Assembly: GCA_011525265.1 (NCBI GenBank)
Contig: WTHV01000065.1
Location: forward strand, 1 to 7,465
Reading direction: 5' to 3'
Source: Alphaproteobacteria bacterium
GTDB taxonomy: Bacteria > Pseudomonadota > Alphaproteobacteria > Puniceispirillales > Puniceispirillaceae
Length of the DNA stretch: 7,465 bases
A program made the translations under genes and the position numbers. Of this stretch, positions 1 to 6,542 are shown piece by piece. The notes beneath the pieces are model-generated. The model made no database searches and had not been told where the DNA came from. It worked only from the letters and a program-made list of their open reading frames with translations. Every line of letters begins with the position of its first letter. The stretch's first letter is position 1.

Positions 1-272
1 TGATGAATGGCACATTTACCATCTCAAATGGCGGTGTGTATGGCTCTTTGATGTCGACCCCAATTATCAACCCGCCACAATCGGCAATTTTGGGTATGCA
101 TAAAATTCAAAAGCGTCCAGTGGCTGTTGGTGATAAGATTGAAATCCGCCCTATGATGTATTTGGCGCTATCTTATGATCACCGCATCATTGATGGGCGC
201 GAGGCTGTATCATTCTTGGTACGAATTAAGGAATCAATCGAAGACCCGCGTCGTCTTCTATTAGGAGTATAA
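1..272 (+). CDS. odhB: Dihydrolipoyl succinyltransferase (E2 of 2-oxoglutarate dehydrogenase), 3' end only
   Basis: This is the C-terminal end of the E2 acyltransferase, which moves the succinyl group from dihydrolipoamide to CoA in the 2-oxoglutarate dehydrogenase complex (TCA cycle, cytoplasm). The frame is open at the left edge. The ATG at 3 is an internal Met, not a start, because the lipoyl, E1/E3-binding and most of the catalytic domain lie outside the window. About 89 residues are visible. They include the FTISNGG and GSLMSTPIINPPQ stretches and the catalytic DHRIIDGR motif, with its His encoded at 180-182. The STPIINPPQSAILGMH stretch and the RLLLGV ending match SucB/OdhB from memory better than the pyruvate dehydrogenase E2. 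The gene ends with TAA three bases before lpd, so the two form an operon. The family assignment is firm; the OdhB subtype is a little less so. Confidence 0.93.
   Translation, partial: MNGTFTISNGGVYGSLMSTPIINPPQSAILGMHKIQKRPVAVGDKIEIRPMMYLALSYDHRIIDGREAVSFLVRIKESIEDPRRLLLGV
263..267 (+). promoter_or_regulatory. Ribosome binding site of lpd
   Basis: AGGAG lies 8 bases before the lpd ATG at 276. It sits inside the last codons of the E2 gene, so termination of E2 translation and initiation of Lpd translation happen at nearly the same place. This supports the chosen lpd start and translational coupling. Confidence 0.8.
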
Positions 273-275
273 GTC

Positions 276-1679
276 ATGTCATCATTTGACCTGATTGTTA
301 TTGGTGCTGGCCCGGGGGGCTATGTGTCTGCGATTCGTGCCGCACAATTGGGCATGAAGGTAGCATGTGTTGATAAGCGTGAAACGCTTGGCGGCACCTG
401 CTTGAATGTTGGCTGTATCCCATCAAAGGCTTTGCTAAATAGCTCTGAGAAATATCACGAGGCGGCACAAGGTCATCTTGATGATATGGGTATTTCATTT
501 GGCAAGGTGGGTCTTGATCTGTCTGCGATGATGGCATCAAAGGATAAGATTGTTAAAACACTAACAGGCGGCATTGATATGCTGTTTGCCAAAAACAAAG
601 TCACCCGCCTCACAGGTTCTGCCATGATTTCTGCCAAGGGCGAGGTCACACTTACCGATGGGCCTGATAAGGGCATTTACAAGGCAGAGCGTATTTTGAT
701 CGCCTCTGGCTCTGTGCCGACAAGCTTGCCAAATGTGGATATTGACGAAAAACAGATTGTCTCCTCAACAGGGGCTTTGACATTATCAAAAGTGCCAAAG
801 AAATTGGTTGTGATTGGCGCTGGTTATATTGGTCTTGAAATGGGCTGTGTGTGGTCACGCCTTGGGGCAGAGGTTGAAGTTGTGGAATATCTGCCGCGCA
901 TTTTGCCAGGTATGGATAGTGAAGTTGCAACGAAGTTCAAATCATTGATGGAAAAACAAGGCCTATCATTCCAGCTTTCAACAGCTGTGAAATCTGCGAA
1001 AAAGACCAAGAAGGGCGTTAGCCTGACTGTGGCAGATGCAGATGGCAGCAATGAGCGCGTGATAGATTGTGATGTTGCGCTTGTCTCTGTTGGTCGCAAG
1101 GCAGCGACAGACGCGCTTGGCCTTGATAGCTTGGGTGTTGCCCTATCTGAGCGAGGCCAAATTATTGTGGATGAAGATTTCGAAACCAACATTGAAGGCA
1201 TTTATGCCATTGGTGATGCGATTGCTGGCCCTATGCTTGCCCATAAGGCAGAAGAAGATGGCGTTGCGGCTGTTGAAATTATGGCAGGCATGGCTGGTCA
1301 TGTGGATTATGATCATGTTCCAGGTATTGTCTATACAAGCCCTGAAGTCGCCACGCTCGGCATGACCGAAGATGCGCTAAAAGACGCCGGCATCGCCTAT
1401 AATAAAGGCAGCTTCCCGTTCTTGGCCAATAGCCGTGCAAAAGCAACAGGCAATACAGATGGGTTCGTGAAAATGCTTGCTTGTGCCAAAACGGATAAGG
1501 TACTAGGCGTGCATATTATCGGACATGAGGCAGGCACGCTTATTCACGAATGTGCCACAGCTATGGCTTTTGGTGCCTCATCTGAAGATATTGCGCGCAC
1601 CTGTCATGGTCACCCGACCTTGAATGAAGCGGTCAAAGAGGCCGCCCTGGCCGTTGATAAGCGCGCCATCCATATCTAG
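276..1679 (+). CDS. lpdA: Dihydrolipoyl dehydrogenase (E3)
   Basis: This FAD flavoprotein reoxidises dihydrolipoamide with NAD+, closing the 2-oxoacid dehydrogenase cycle. The protein is 467 residues, normal for the family. In order it shows the FAD-binding GAGPGG (10-15), the redox-active disulfide in GGTCLNVGCIPSK (Cys42, Cys47), the NAD-binding GAGYIG (181-186) followed by an acidic VVEYLPRILPG strand end that suits NAD rather than NADP, the second FAD motif YAIGD (310-314), and the C-terminal dimer-interface pair in HPTLNE (His446, Glu451). The start is fixed by AGGAG 8 bases upstream and by alignment of the FAD motif with the N terminus. It follows the E2 gene after 3 bases, so it most likely serves the 2-oxoglutarate dehydrogenase complex, although Lpd can be shared with the pyruvate and glycine systems. 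The stop lies 11 bases from the convergent xerC stop. Confidence 0.97.
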   Translation: MSSFDLIVIGAGPGGYVSAIRAAQLGMKVACVDKRETLGGTCLNVGCIPSKALLNSSEKYHEAAQGHLDDMGISFGKVGLDLSAMMASKDKIVKTLTGGIDMLFAKNKVTRLTGSAMISAKGEVTLTDGPDKGIYKAERILIASGSVPTSLPNVDIDEKQIVSSTGALTLSKVPKKLVVIGAGYIGLEMGCVWSRLGAEVEVVEYLPRILPGMDSEVATKFKSLMEKQGLSFQLSTAVKSAKKTKKGVSLTVADADGSNERVIDCDVALVSVGRKAATDALGLDSLGVALSERGQIIVDEDFETNIEGIYAIGDAIAGPMLAHKAEEDGVAAVEIMAGMAGHVDYDHVPGIVYTSPEVATLGMTEDALKDAGIAYNKGSFPFLANSRAKATGNTDGFVKMLACAKTDKVLGVHIIGHEAGTLIHECATAMAFGASSEDIARTCHGHPTLNEAVKEAALAVDKRAIHI

Positions 1680-1690
1680 CTTGAAGTGAT

Positions 1691-2599
1691 TTATTTTGAT
1701 TTTGCGCGGGGGTGCGTCTGATGATGCACCTCTTTTAGCCGGGCTGTATCAACATGGGTATAGCGTTGTGTTGTTGACAGGCTTGCATGACCCAAAAGTT
1801 GTTGAATAGCACGCAAATCACCCCCACCTGCCAATAAAGATGTTGCAAAGGCATGACGCAAAGCGTGCGGGGTTGTGTGTGATGGCAGATTAGCCGCCGC
1901 TCTCAAAGCTTCGATCCGTCTTTGCACCGCGCGCGCACCAAGCGGATTGCCTCTGCTTGATAAAAATAATGGCGCATCTGCGGGCTGTTCAGATGGCCCT
2001 GCAAAAGGCCGTTGATCAAGATAGGCTGTCACGGCCACACCAATCACAGGCAAGAGAGGTATTTCCCGAATTTTGCCACCTTTTCCTGTAAGCCTGAGCC
2101 AATCTGTTAATGGCACATCAGAGATGGTCAGACCTAAGGCTTCGGACAGACGCAAACCTGCCCCATAGAGTAAAAGTAGAACCGCATAATCACGCTGCTT
2201 TTGCCAGCCTTCAATCGGGGCGCTTGCGAGGGCTTTGAGTAAATCATCTGTTTGTGATTGCGTGATAGCCTTTGGCAAAGCTGTGGCAATTTTTGGGGCT
2301 TTCATCCAGCTTAAATCTGGGATATCCGCACCAGCATGACGCAGACCATAGCGATAATAGGATCGCAATGTGGATATGCGTCTGGCAATGGTTGTGCGAG
2401 CAAGGCCGCGGGATTGTAAGTGCGCTAAATAACGGCGAAAGATGGCTCTGCTTGGCGGCATAGCGTCTGTTGCCTCTTGCACAAGGAAGGCACCATAATC
2501 GTCTATGTCGCGCTGATAGGCGTGAAGCGTATTTTCAGGATAACGTCGCTCATCTTGTAAATAGCGCATCCAATCTGCTTGCCATGAAAAGCGCATCAT
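1691..2599 (-). CDS. xerC: Tyrosine recombinase XerC
   Basis: XerC cuts and rejoins DNA at the dif site, together with XerD and FtsK, to resolve chromosome dimers at cell division. The protein is 302 residues, close to the usual length of about 300. The N-terminal SAM-like DNA-binding domain (about 5-95) has ENTLHAYQRDIDDYGAFL and RTTIARRISTLRSYYRY. The C-terminal catalytic domain carries the complete set: Arg150 (GAGLR), Lys173 (TGKGGK), His245 and Arg248 (HALRH), His271 (LLGHASLSTTQ) and the nucleophile Tyr280 (RYTH). The HPRAK ending is typical of XerC rather than XerD. The gene begins with two ATG codons (2599, 2596). The G-rich SD lies only 2 bases before the first and 5 before the second, so Met2 may be the real start. 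It follows the DUF484 gene by 9 bases, the usual pairing for this family. Confidence 0.94.
   Translation of the reverse strand: MMRFSWQADWMRYLQDERRYPENTLHAYQRDIDDYGAFLVQEATDAMPPSRAIFRRYLAHLQSRGLARTTIARRISTLRSYYRYGLRHAGADIPDLSWMKAPKIATALPKAITQSQTDDLLKALASAPIEGWQKQRDYAVLLLLYGAGLRLSEALGLTISDVPLTDWLRLTGKGGKIREIPLLPVIGVAVTAYLDQRPFAGPSEQPADAPLFLSSRGNPLGARAVQRRIEALRAAANLPSHTTPHALRHAFATSLLAGGGDLRAIQQLLGHASLSTTQRYTHVDTARLKEVHHQTHPRAKSK
1708..1736 (+). terminator. Rho-independent terminator of the odhB-lpd operon, inside the xerC 3' end
   Basis: Starting 29 bases after the lpd stop, bases 1708-1718 pair with 1723-1733 around a TGAT loop. This gives 11 consecutive pairs, three of them G-U. The core is GGTGC against GCACC, and TTTT follows at 1733-1736. 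Read on the + strand this has the layout of an intrinsic terminator with a short U-tract. On the - strand the hairpin is followed by a GC stretch, not by T's, so it should not stop xerC transcription. The U-tract is short, which limits confidence. Confidence 0.6.
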
Positions 2600-2600
2600 A

Positions 2601-2607
2601 TCCCCCT
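2601..2607 (-). promoter_or_regulatory. Ribosome binding site of xerC
   Basis: On the - strand AGGGGGA lies between the DUF484 stop (2611-2609) and the double ATG of xerC. Its last G is 2 bases from the first ATG and 5 from the second, which favours the second. The SD nearly abuts the upstream stop codon, suggesting translational coupling. Confidence 0.5.
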
Positions 2608-2608
2608 A

Positions 2609-3286
2609 TCACTTATGATGAGGGGCTTGAATTAATGATAGTAAACAGACCCCCACCATCTCTGAGAGATGAAGTAATAATGCCCGCCCCTTTTGCTGGG
2701 TAAAGCTGTCATCATCTCGCCCGCCAAGCATAAGCAATGAGCCTGCCACTGGCGCAGGCAGCTGATCAGGCAAGCGCATAAGAGCAAGTGATTGTGGTGT
2801 GGTCTGAATAAGAGATAAAGCAATCTTGGATGGCTTGCCCATTGTGATGACATCATCGCCAATAAGCGTTGCGATATCAGCCTCAGGCAATGTCAGGAAG
2901 CCAAGTGATTCTGCCTCTGGCAAAGCATGATCTGATGCCATGATAAGATGGGCGCTCTCAAGGCCAAAAATCAACGGTAATTCTTCATGAACCATCTGGG
3001 CAAAGCCTGTTAATTCATTGCAGGCTAAAAAGCCCAAAGTCGCATGATGAAGCTCTTGCCAATGCAGCATATTTTCGGCCGCAACTGTCAGTAATTTATG
3101 ATTTGTCTTTTTCGCTTTGCGTGCCTCTTCGCGCGCTTTATTTGCGATTTTCGATGTCACATCAATCACATTAGGGGCTGATGTGACATCTGGAAATATG
3201 ATGCCATTGGTGCGTAACGCTGACTGATGGCGCACAAGGAAATCAGGATGATCGCTTAGATATTGTAATAAAATGCTCTCATCCAT
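2609..3286 (-). CDS. DUF484 family protein, xerC partner gene
   Basis: This is a 225-residue cytoplasmic protein of the DUF484 family, whose function is not established. The N-terminal YLSDHPDFLVRH (9-20) is the family's characteristic opening. A charged, Ala/Lys/Glu-rich helix, probably coiled coil, spans about 45-90 (KAREEARKAKK and onward). The remainder looks like the GAF-type fold known for the family and ends with LLMLGGRDDDSF followed by a Leu-rich helix, which is also characteristic. I see no signal peptide or membrane segment. The start is supported by AGGA at 3299-3296, 9 bases upstream. The gene lies between the transaldolase and xerC, 62 and 9 bases away respectively. DUF484 is found directly upstream of xerC in many proteobacteria, including E. 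coli, so a link to Xer recombination or division is possible but unproven. Codons 33-45 contain a perfect 12-bp inverted repeat, listed separately. Confidence 0.88.
   Translation of the reverse strand: MDESILLQYLSDHPDFLVRHQSALRTNGIIFPDVTSAPNVIDVTSKIANKAREEARKAKKTNHKLLTVAAENMLHWQELHHATLGFLACNELTGFAQMVHEELPLIFGLESAHLIMASDHALPEAESLGFLTLPEADIATLIGDDVITMGKPSKIALSLIQTTPQSLALMRLPDQLPAPVAGSLLMLGGRDDDSFTQQKGRALLLHLSEMVGVCLLSLIQAPHHK
3153..3190 (-). repeat. Perfect 12-bp inverted repeat inside the DUF484 gene
   Basis: GATGTCACATCA (3153-3164) and its exact reverse complement TGATGTGACATC (3179-3190) flank a 14-base spacer. Each arm also contains an 11-base interrupted palindrome (GATGT, one base, ACATC), so the pair reads as both a direct and an inverted repeat 27 bases apart. 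In the protein it encodes DVTS twice (residues 33-36 and 42-45). In the mRNA it would form a 12-pair stem with a 14-base loop, starting about 97 bases into the coding region. The geometry is certain; any function is unknown. Confidence 0.85.
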
Positions 3287-3348
3287 AAATGATTATCCTG
3301 CGTCGATAAAATTGCGCACATGATGCGTCTAGCTGGCCTCTTTAATGA

Positions 3349-4002
3349 TTAGAGAATTGACTGACCTGTCTTTTCCCAATCTTTTAGAAAGGCTGTTAGG
3401 CCGCTATCTGTTAGGGGGTGATGATACATCTTGTCCAAGATAGCAGGCGGCAATGTGACAACATCCGCGCCAATCAAAGCGGCGTCAACAACATGCTGTG
3501 GGCCTCGTGCTGATGCGACCAAAACTTCTGTATCGAAATCATAATTATCATAGAGCGTGCAAATCTCTTGGATAAGGTTCATGCCATCTTGGCCCAGATC
3601 ATCTAGCCTGCCAACAAATGGTGAGATGAAAGCTGCACCAGCTTTGGCGGCAAGTAATGCTTGAGCCGCAGAGAAGCAGAGCGTGACATTCACCATGATA
3701 CCTTGGTCAGATAATGTTTTGCAGACTTTAAGGCCATCGACTGTAAGAGGCACTTTGACAGCAACATTATCAGCCAAATCAGCAAGCTTTAGGCCTTCTT
3801 TTAGCATCGTGTCATAATCTGTGGCTGTGACTTCAGCACTTACAGGGCCAGAGACTTCAGCACAAATGTCCTTGATGGTGGCAAGGATGTCTGAGCTTGA
3901 TTTGGCAATAAGTGATGGGTTTGTTGTTACGCCATCAACCATTCCTGTCGGCGCGAGGCGCTTAATTTCTGAAATGTCAGCTGTGTCGAGAAAAATTTTC
4001 AT
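3349..4002 (-). CDS. tal: Small transaldolase (TalC/FSA-like family)
   Basis: This class I aldolase-type enzyme moves a dihydroxyacetone unit between sugar phosphates (sedoheptulose 7-phosphate and glyceraldehyde 3-phosphate to erythrose 4-phosphate and fructose 6-phosphate) in the non-oxidative pentose phosphate pathway. It is 217 residues long, the size of the short, barrel-only family. It opens with MKIFLDTADISEIK, and shows TTNPSL (26-31), the Schiff-base Lys83 in VAVKVPLT, Thr107, and likely phosphate contacts Arg132, Ser164 and Arg166. Two positions separate transaldolase from fructose-6-phosphate aldolase. Glu57 (SAEVT) replaces the aldolase Gln, and Phe129 (SPFVGR) replaces the aldolase Tyr, so transaldolase is the better call. 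The ATG at 4002 is chosen because the family begins at MKIF and AAAGG lies 9 bases upstream. It heads the minus-strand unit ahead of DUF484 and is divergent from priA. Confidence 0.92.
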   Translation of the reverse strand: MKIFLDTADISEIKRLAPTGMVDGVTTNPSLIAKSSSDILATIKDICAEVSGPVSAEVTATDYDTMLKEGLKLADLADNVAVKVPLTVDGLKVCKTLSDQGIMVNVTLCFSAAQALLAAKAGAAFISPFVGRLDDLGQDGMNLIQEICTLYDNYDFDTEVLVASARGPQHVVDAALIGADVVTLPPAILDKMYHHPLTDSGLTAFLKDWEKTGQSIL

Positions 4003-4011
4003 ATTATCATG

Positions 4012-4016
4012 CCTTT
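4012..4016 (-). promoter_or_regulatory. Ribosome binding site of the transaldolase gene
   Basis: On the - strand AAAGG ends 9 bases before the ATG at 4002. It supports that start over the longer in-frame reading from 4047, whose extra 15 residues do not resemble the family. Confidence 0.55.
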
Positions 4017-4049
4017 GATGCTTGCACCGATACGCGTGGCGACCCATTA

Positions 4050-4078
4050 TTGGAAGCCATATGCATTAAAATTAAAAC
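4050..4078 (+). promoter_or_regulatory. Possible sigma-70-type promoter of priA
   Basis: TTGGAA (4050-4055) and TAAAAC (4073-4078) are separated by 17 bases, and each matches 4 of 6 consensus positions. Transcription would begin near 4085, at the left arm of the inverted repeat, leaving about 80 bases of leader before priA. This is a weak match in an AT-rich stretch. I could not pick a promoter for the divergent transaldolase gene. Confidence 0.25.
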
Positions 4079-4084
4079 AATGTG

Positions 4085-4113
4085 AAAGAGGCCCTTTATC
4101 ACGATGCCTCTTT
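4085..4113. repeat. 8-bp inverted repeat in the tal/priA divergent spacer
   Basis: AAAGAGGC (4085-4092) and GCCTCTTT (4106-4113) are exact reverse complements 13 bases apart, near the middle of the 162-base spacer between the two divergent start codons. It could be an operator for a dimeric regulator controlling one or both genes. It could also be a stem-loop in the 5' leader of whichever transcript starts outside it. Each strand reads TTT after the stem, so a weak bidirectional terminator or attenuator is also possible. The sequence does not decide between these. Confidence 0.7.
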
Positions 4114-4140
4114 ATAGTGTTTCAAAAATACGTCCCCTAA

Positions 4141-4150
4141 CCTTGCAAGG
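4141..4150. repeat. 10-bp perfect palindrome before priA
   Basis: CCTTGCAAGG is its own reverse complement and lies 14 bases before the priA ATG. It includes AAGG, the only Shine-Dalgarno-like bases in this stretch, though they are farther from the ATG than usual. It may be a protein-binding site or chance. A palindrome with the same TTGCAA core, TTTTGCAAAA (6433-6442), lies just after the priA stop. Confidence 0.5.
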
Positions 4151-4164
4151 CAAGCCCTATCATT

Positions 4165-6432
4165 ATGTCAGCCTCGAAAACGCCACACCCCATAGGACAG
4201 CACGCTTTGCCAGCGCAACAGATTGTGCAAGTTGCTGTGCCGTTGCCTATCAGGCAAAAGGGGCCTTTTGCGTATGATTATATTGTGCCAAAGGGGCTGC
4301 GTGTAACGGTTGGTATGATTGTTGAAATTCCGCTTGGCAAAAGACAGATTTGGGGGATTGTGATTGCGGATACACCATCTGGTGATGTGGCGGCGGATAA
4401 GCTGAAAGAGATTATCTCACTTGCTGATTTGCCAGCCCTCTCGCGCAGTCATTTATCTTTTTTATCACAGGTCTCTGATTGGACGATGGCACCGTTTGGG
4501 ATGGTGATGCGTATGATGCTTTCCACACCAAAGGCGCATTTGCCGCCGCCAACTTGTGTTATCAATGCGCTTGGTGATGCTGATAAAATGCCATCAGGAA
4601 AGCGCACACCAAAACGTGAAAGGGTGCTAGATTTTCTTGCCGAGGGACACGCAATGAGCGCCGCTGATTTGGCAAAAGAGACAGGCACATCACAAGCGGT
4701 TATCAAAGCGATGGCAGAGCAGGGGTTTTTGAAAAAGCTGACCATAACAAAAGAGGCTAATTTGGCTTATCAGATGCCAAAACAAGAGGCTGAGTCTTAT
4801 AATTTGGTGGAATTAACGCCCTCTCAAAAAGACGTATCGCAGGGCATTAGCGCATTTTTGAATAAGGGCTTTTCTGCCCATCTTCTTGATGGTGTAACAG
4901 GTTCTGGTAAGACAGAAGTATATTTCGAGCTTGTTGCCAAAATGATGGCAGAGAAAAAACAGCTTTTGATTCTTTTGCCAGAAATAGCGCTGACTGCGGC
5001 ATGGCAAACACGCTTTGAAGCACGATTCGGACAAAAGCCCCTTATTTGGCATAGCTCGGTCTCTTCTGCAAAGCGCCGCAAATTATGGCGTGCCTGTCTT
5101 GCGGGTGAGCCTGTGATTGTGGTGGGTGCACGTTCAGCATTGTTCCTGCCTTTTAGCAATCTTGGCCTTATCATTGTTGATGAGGAGCATGAGCCATCAT
5201 TTAAACAAGAAGATATGGTGATTTACCATGCCCGCGATATGGCTGTGATGCGCGCCCATATCGAATCACTGCCTATTGTGATGGCCACCGCAACACCCTC
5301 TTTAGAGAGTTGGGTGAATGCTGGACAGACGCCTTTGAGCGTAAAGCCCGCGCGCTACCATCATTGGCAGCTTTTGCATCGTGTTGGGGAATCAACCTTG
5401 CCTGACATTCAGATGATTGATTTGAAAAAAGACAGACCGTCTGCAGGGCGGTGGTTGTCAGACCCGTTATTGCAAGCCATGTCAGAGTGTCTTGGTGCCG
5501 ACCAACAGGTCTTATTATTTTTAAACCGCAGAGGTTATGCCCCGCTCTCTATTTGTGAGGCTTGTGGCCATAAGGCGAAGTGTAATGCGTGTGACTCATG
5601 GCTTGTGACCCATCGTTTGAGCGCCTCGCGCCAATGTCATCATTGTGGGTATCGCCAACCATTGCGCAATCAATGCGATTCTTGTGGTGAAAAAGATCAG
5701 ATGCGCGCCTATGGGCCTGGGGTTGAACGTCTTGCCGAAGAGGTGGCCTTGCTATTCCCTGAGGCGCGGGTGGCGATTTTATCCTCTGATACAGCCGCTA
5801 ATCCTGAGGTCGCAGCAGAATTGATTCGCGCTATTTCAGACAAAGAGATTGATATTGTCATCGGCACGCAAATGGCGGCCAAAGGGCACCATTTCCCGCA
5901 TTTGACCTTGGTGGGTGTTGTAGATGCTGATTTTGGCTTGCAGGGCGGTGATTTGCGCGCGGCAGAAAGAACGTATCAGATGTTATCGCAAGCCTCTGGC
6001 AGAGCAGGGCGTGCGGCTGAAAAAGGTGTGGCTTATTTGCAAAGCTATGAGCCTGATAATGCGGTATTCCATGCGCTATCGTCTGGGAATCGTGATGCGT
6101 TTCTTGGGCTTGAGACACAAATGCGTCAGGCAGCCTCTATGCCACCTTTTGGCAGGCTTGCCGCTGTTATCCTCTCAGGGGTTGATGAGGGGCAGGTAGA
6201 AGCCCAAGCCAAATTACTGGCGTCACAGCGCCCGCAATATAAAGATGTGCTGATTTTTGGCCCAACGCCTGCGCCCATAGCTCGCATAAGAGGGCGTTAT
6301 AGGATGCGTTTTCTTATTCGTGCGCCGCGCGGTGTGAATTTGCAGGAAATCCTCTCCGAGTGGCTTGATAAACAACGAATCCCTAGTCAAATCTTCATGC
6401 AGATTGATATCGATCCCTATAGTTTTATGTAA
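4165..6432 (+). CDS. priA: Primosomal protein N' (replication restart helicase PriA)
   Basis: PriA is a superfamily 2 DNA helicase that recognises stalled forks and D-loops and starts reloading of the replicative helicase. The protein has 755 residues (732 in E. coli). The N-terminal 3'-DNA-binding domain starts near residue 20 (VAVPLPI, FAYDYIVP). A winged-helix segment lies around 148-205. Walker A is GVTGSGKT (243-250), Walker B DEEH (339-342), motif III TATPS (375-379) and motif IV LNRRGYAP (453-460). The zinc-binding insert has all eight cysteines (464, 467, 473, 476, 491, 494, 504, 507). Motif V is GTQMAAKGHHF (567-577), motif VI QASGRAGRA (609-617), and the protein ends IDIDPYSFM. About 20 residues precede the conserved N terminus and the SD is poor, so the start could be wrong; no nearer in-frame ATG exists. 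It is divergent from tal and precedes atpH, a common alphaproteobacterial order. Confidence 0.96.
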   Translation: MSASKTPHPIGQHALPAQQIVQVAVPLPIRQKGPFAYDYIVPKGLRVTVGMIVEIPLGKRQIWGIVIADTPSGDVAADKLKEIISLADLPALSRSHLSFLSQVSDWTMAPFGMVMRMMLSTPKAHLPPPTCVINALGDADKMPSGKRTPKRERVLDFLAEGHAMSAADLAKETGTSQAVIKAMAEQGFLKKLTITKEANLAYQMPKQEAESYNLVELTPSQKDVSQGISAFLNKGFSAHLLDGVTGSGKTEVYFELVAKMMAEKKQLLILLPEIALTAAWQTRFEARFGQKPLIWHSSVSSAKRRKLWRACLAGEPVIVVGARSALFLPFSNLGLIIVDEEHEPSFKQEDMVIYHARDMAVMRAHIESLPIVMATATPSLESWVNAGQTPLSVKPARYHHWQLLHRVGESTLPDIQMIDLKKDRPSAGRWLSDPLLQAMSECLGADQQVLLFLNRRGYAPLSICEACGHKAKCNACDSWLVTHRLSASRQCHHCGYRQPLRNQCDSCGEKDQMRAYGPGVERLAEEVALLFPEARVAILSSDTAANPEVAAELIRAISDKEIDIVIGTQMAAKGHHFPHLTLVGVVDADFGLQGGDLRAAERTYQMLSQASGRAGRAAEKGVAYLQSYEPDNAVFHALSSGNRDAFLGLETQMRQAASMPPFGRLAAVILSGVDEGQVEAQAKLLASQRPQYKDVLIFGPTPAPIARIRGRYRMRFLIRAPRGVNLQEILSEWLDKQRIPSQIFMQIDIDPYSFM

Positions 6433-6542
6433 TTTTGCAAAAAGCGCCTCACTGCGGCACTTTGCGCGTGCCTTCTTGCTTGCCTTTCTGGCAGGGGTGT
6501 GATACTTCCCATCTGCAAAATAAGGCTTGCGTTTATTGTGAT

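Noticed and set aside
314..319. Run of six G's in lpd as a possible phase-variable tract
   Set aside because: It encodes the invariant GPGG of the FAD-binding motif, and the frame is intact. Six bases is short for slippage.
298..1365. Several 67-125 residue open frames in other frames over lpd
   Set aside because: They are shadows of the lpd coding sequence with no SD, family motif or independent support.
1640..1652. GGCC/GGCC stem followed by TCTTTG as a terminator for xerC on the - strand
   Set aside because: It has only four pairs and no real U-run, and it lies in conserved lpd codons, so I do not support it.
3314..3328. Small stem (CGCA/TGCG) followed by AATTTTAT on the - strand between the transaldolase and DUF484 genes
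   Set aside because: The - strand stem has only four pairs, too weak to call a terminator. Partial attenuation cannot be excluded.
3999..4010. Three-codon ATG ATA ATA TGA frame overlapping the transaldolase start on the - strand
   Set aside because: It is too short to mean much and is expected by chance in AT-rich sequence.
4003..4047. Longer transaldolase start at 4047 adding 15 residues
   Set aside because: The extra residues (MGRHAYRCKHQRHDN) are unlike the family, which begins at MKIFLDTA. The ATG at 4002 has its own SD.
6456..6495. Two short stems after priA (GGCAC/GTGCC, and CTTGCC/GGCAGG with one G-U)
   Set aside because: They are five and six pairs long with no T-tract after them, so they are not listed as terminators. 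They are mentioned only as part of the spacer.
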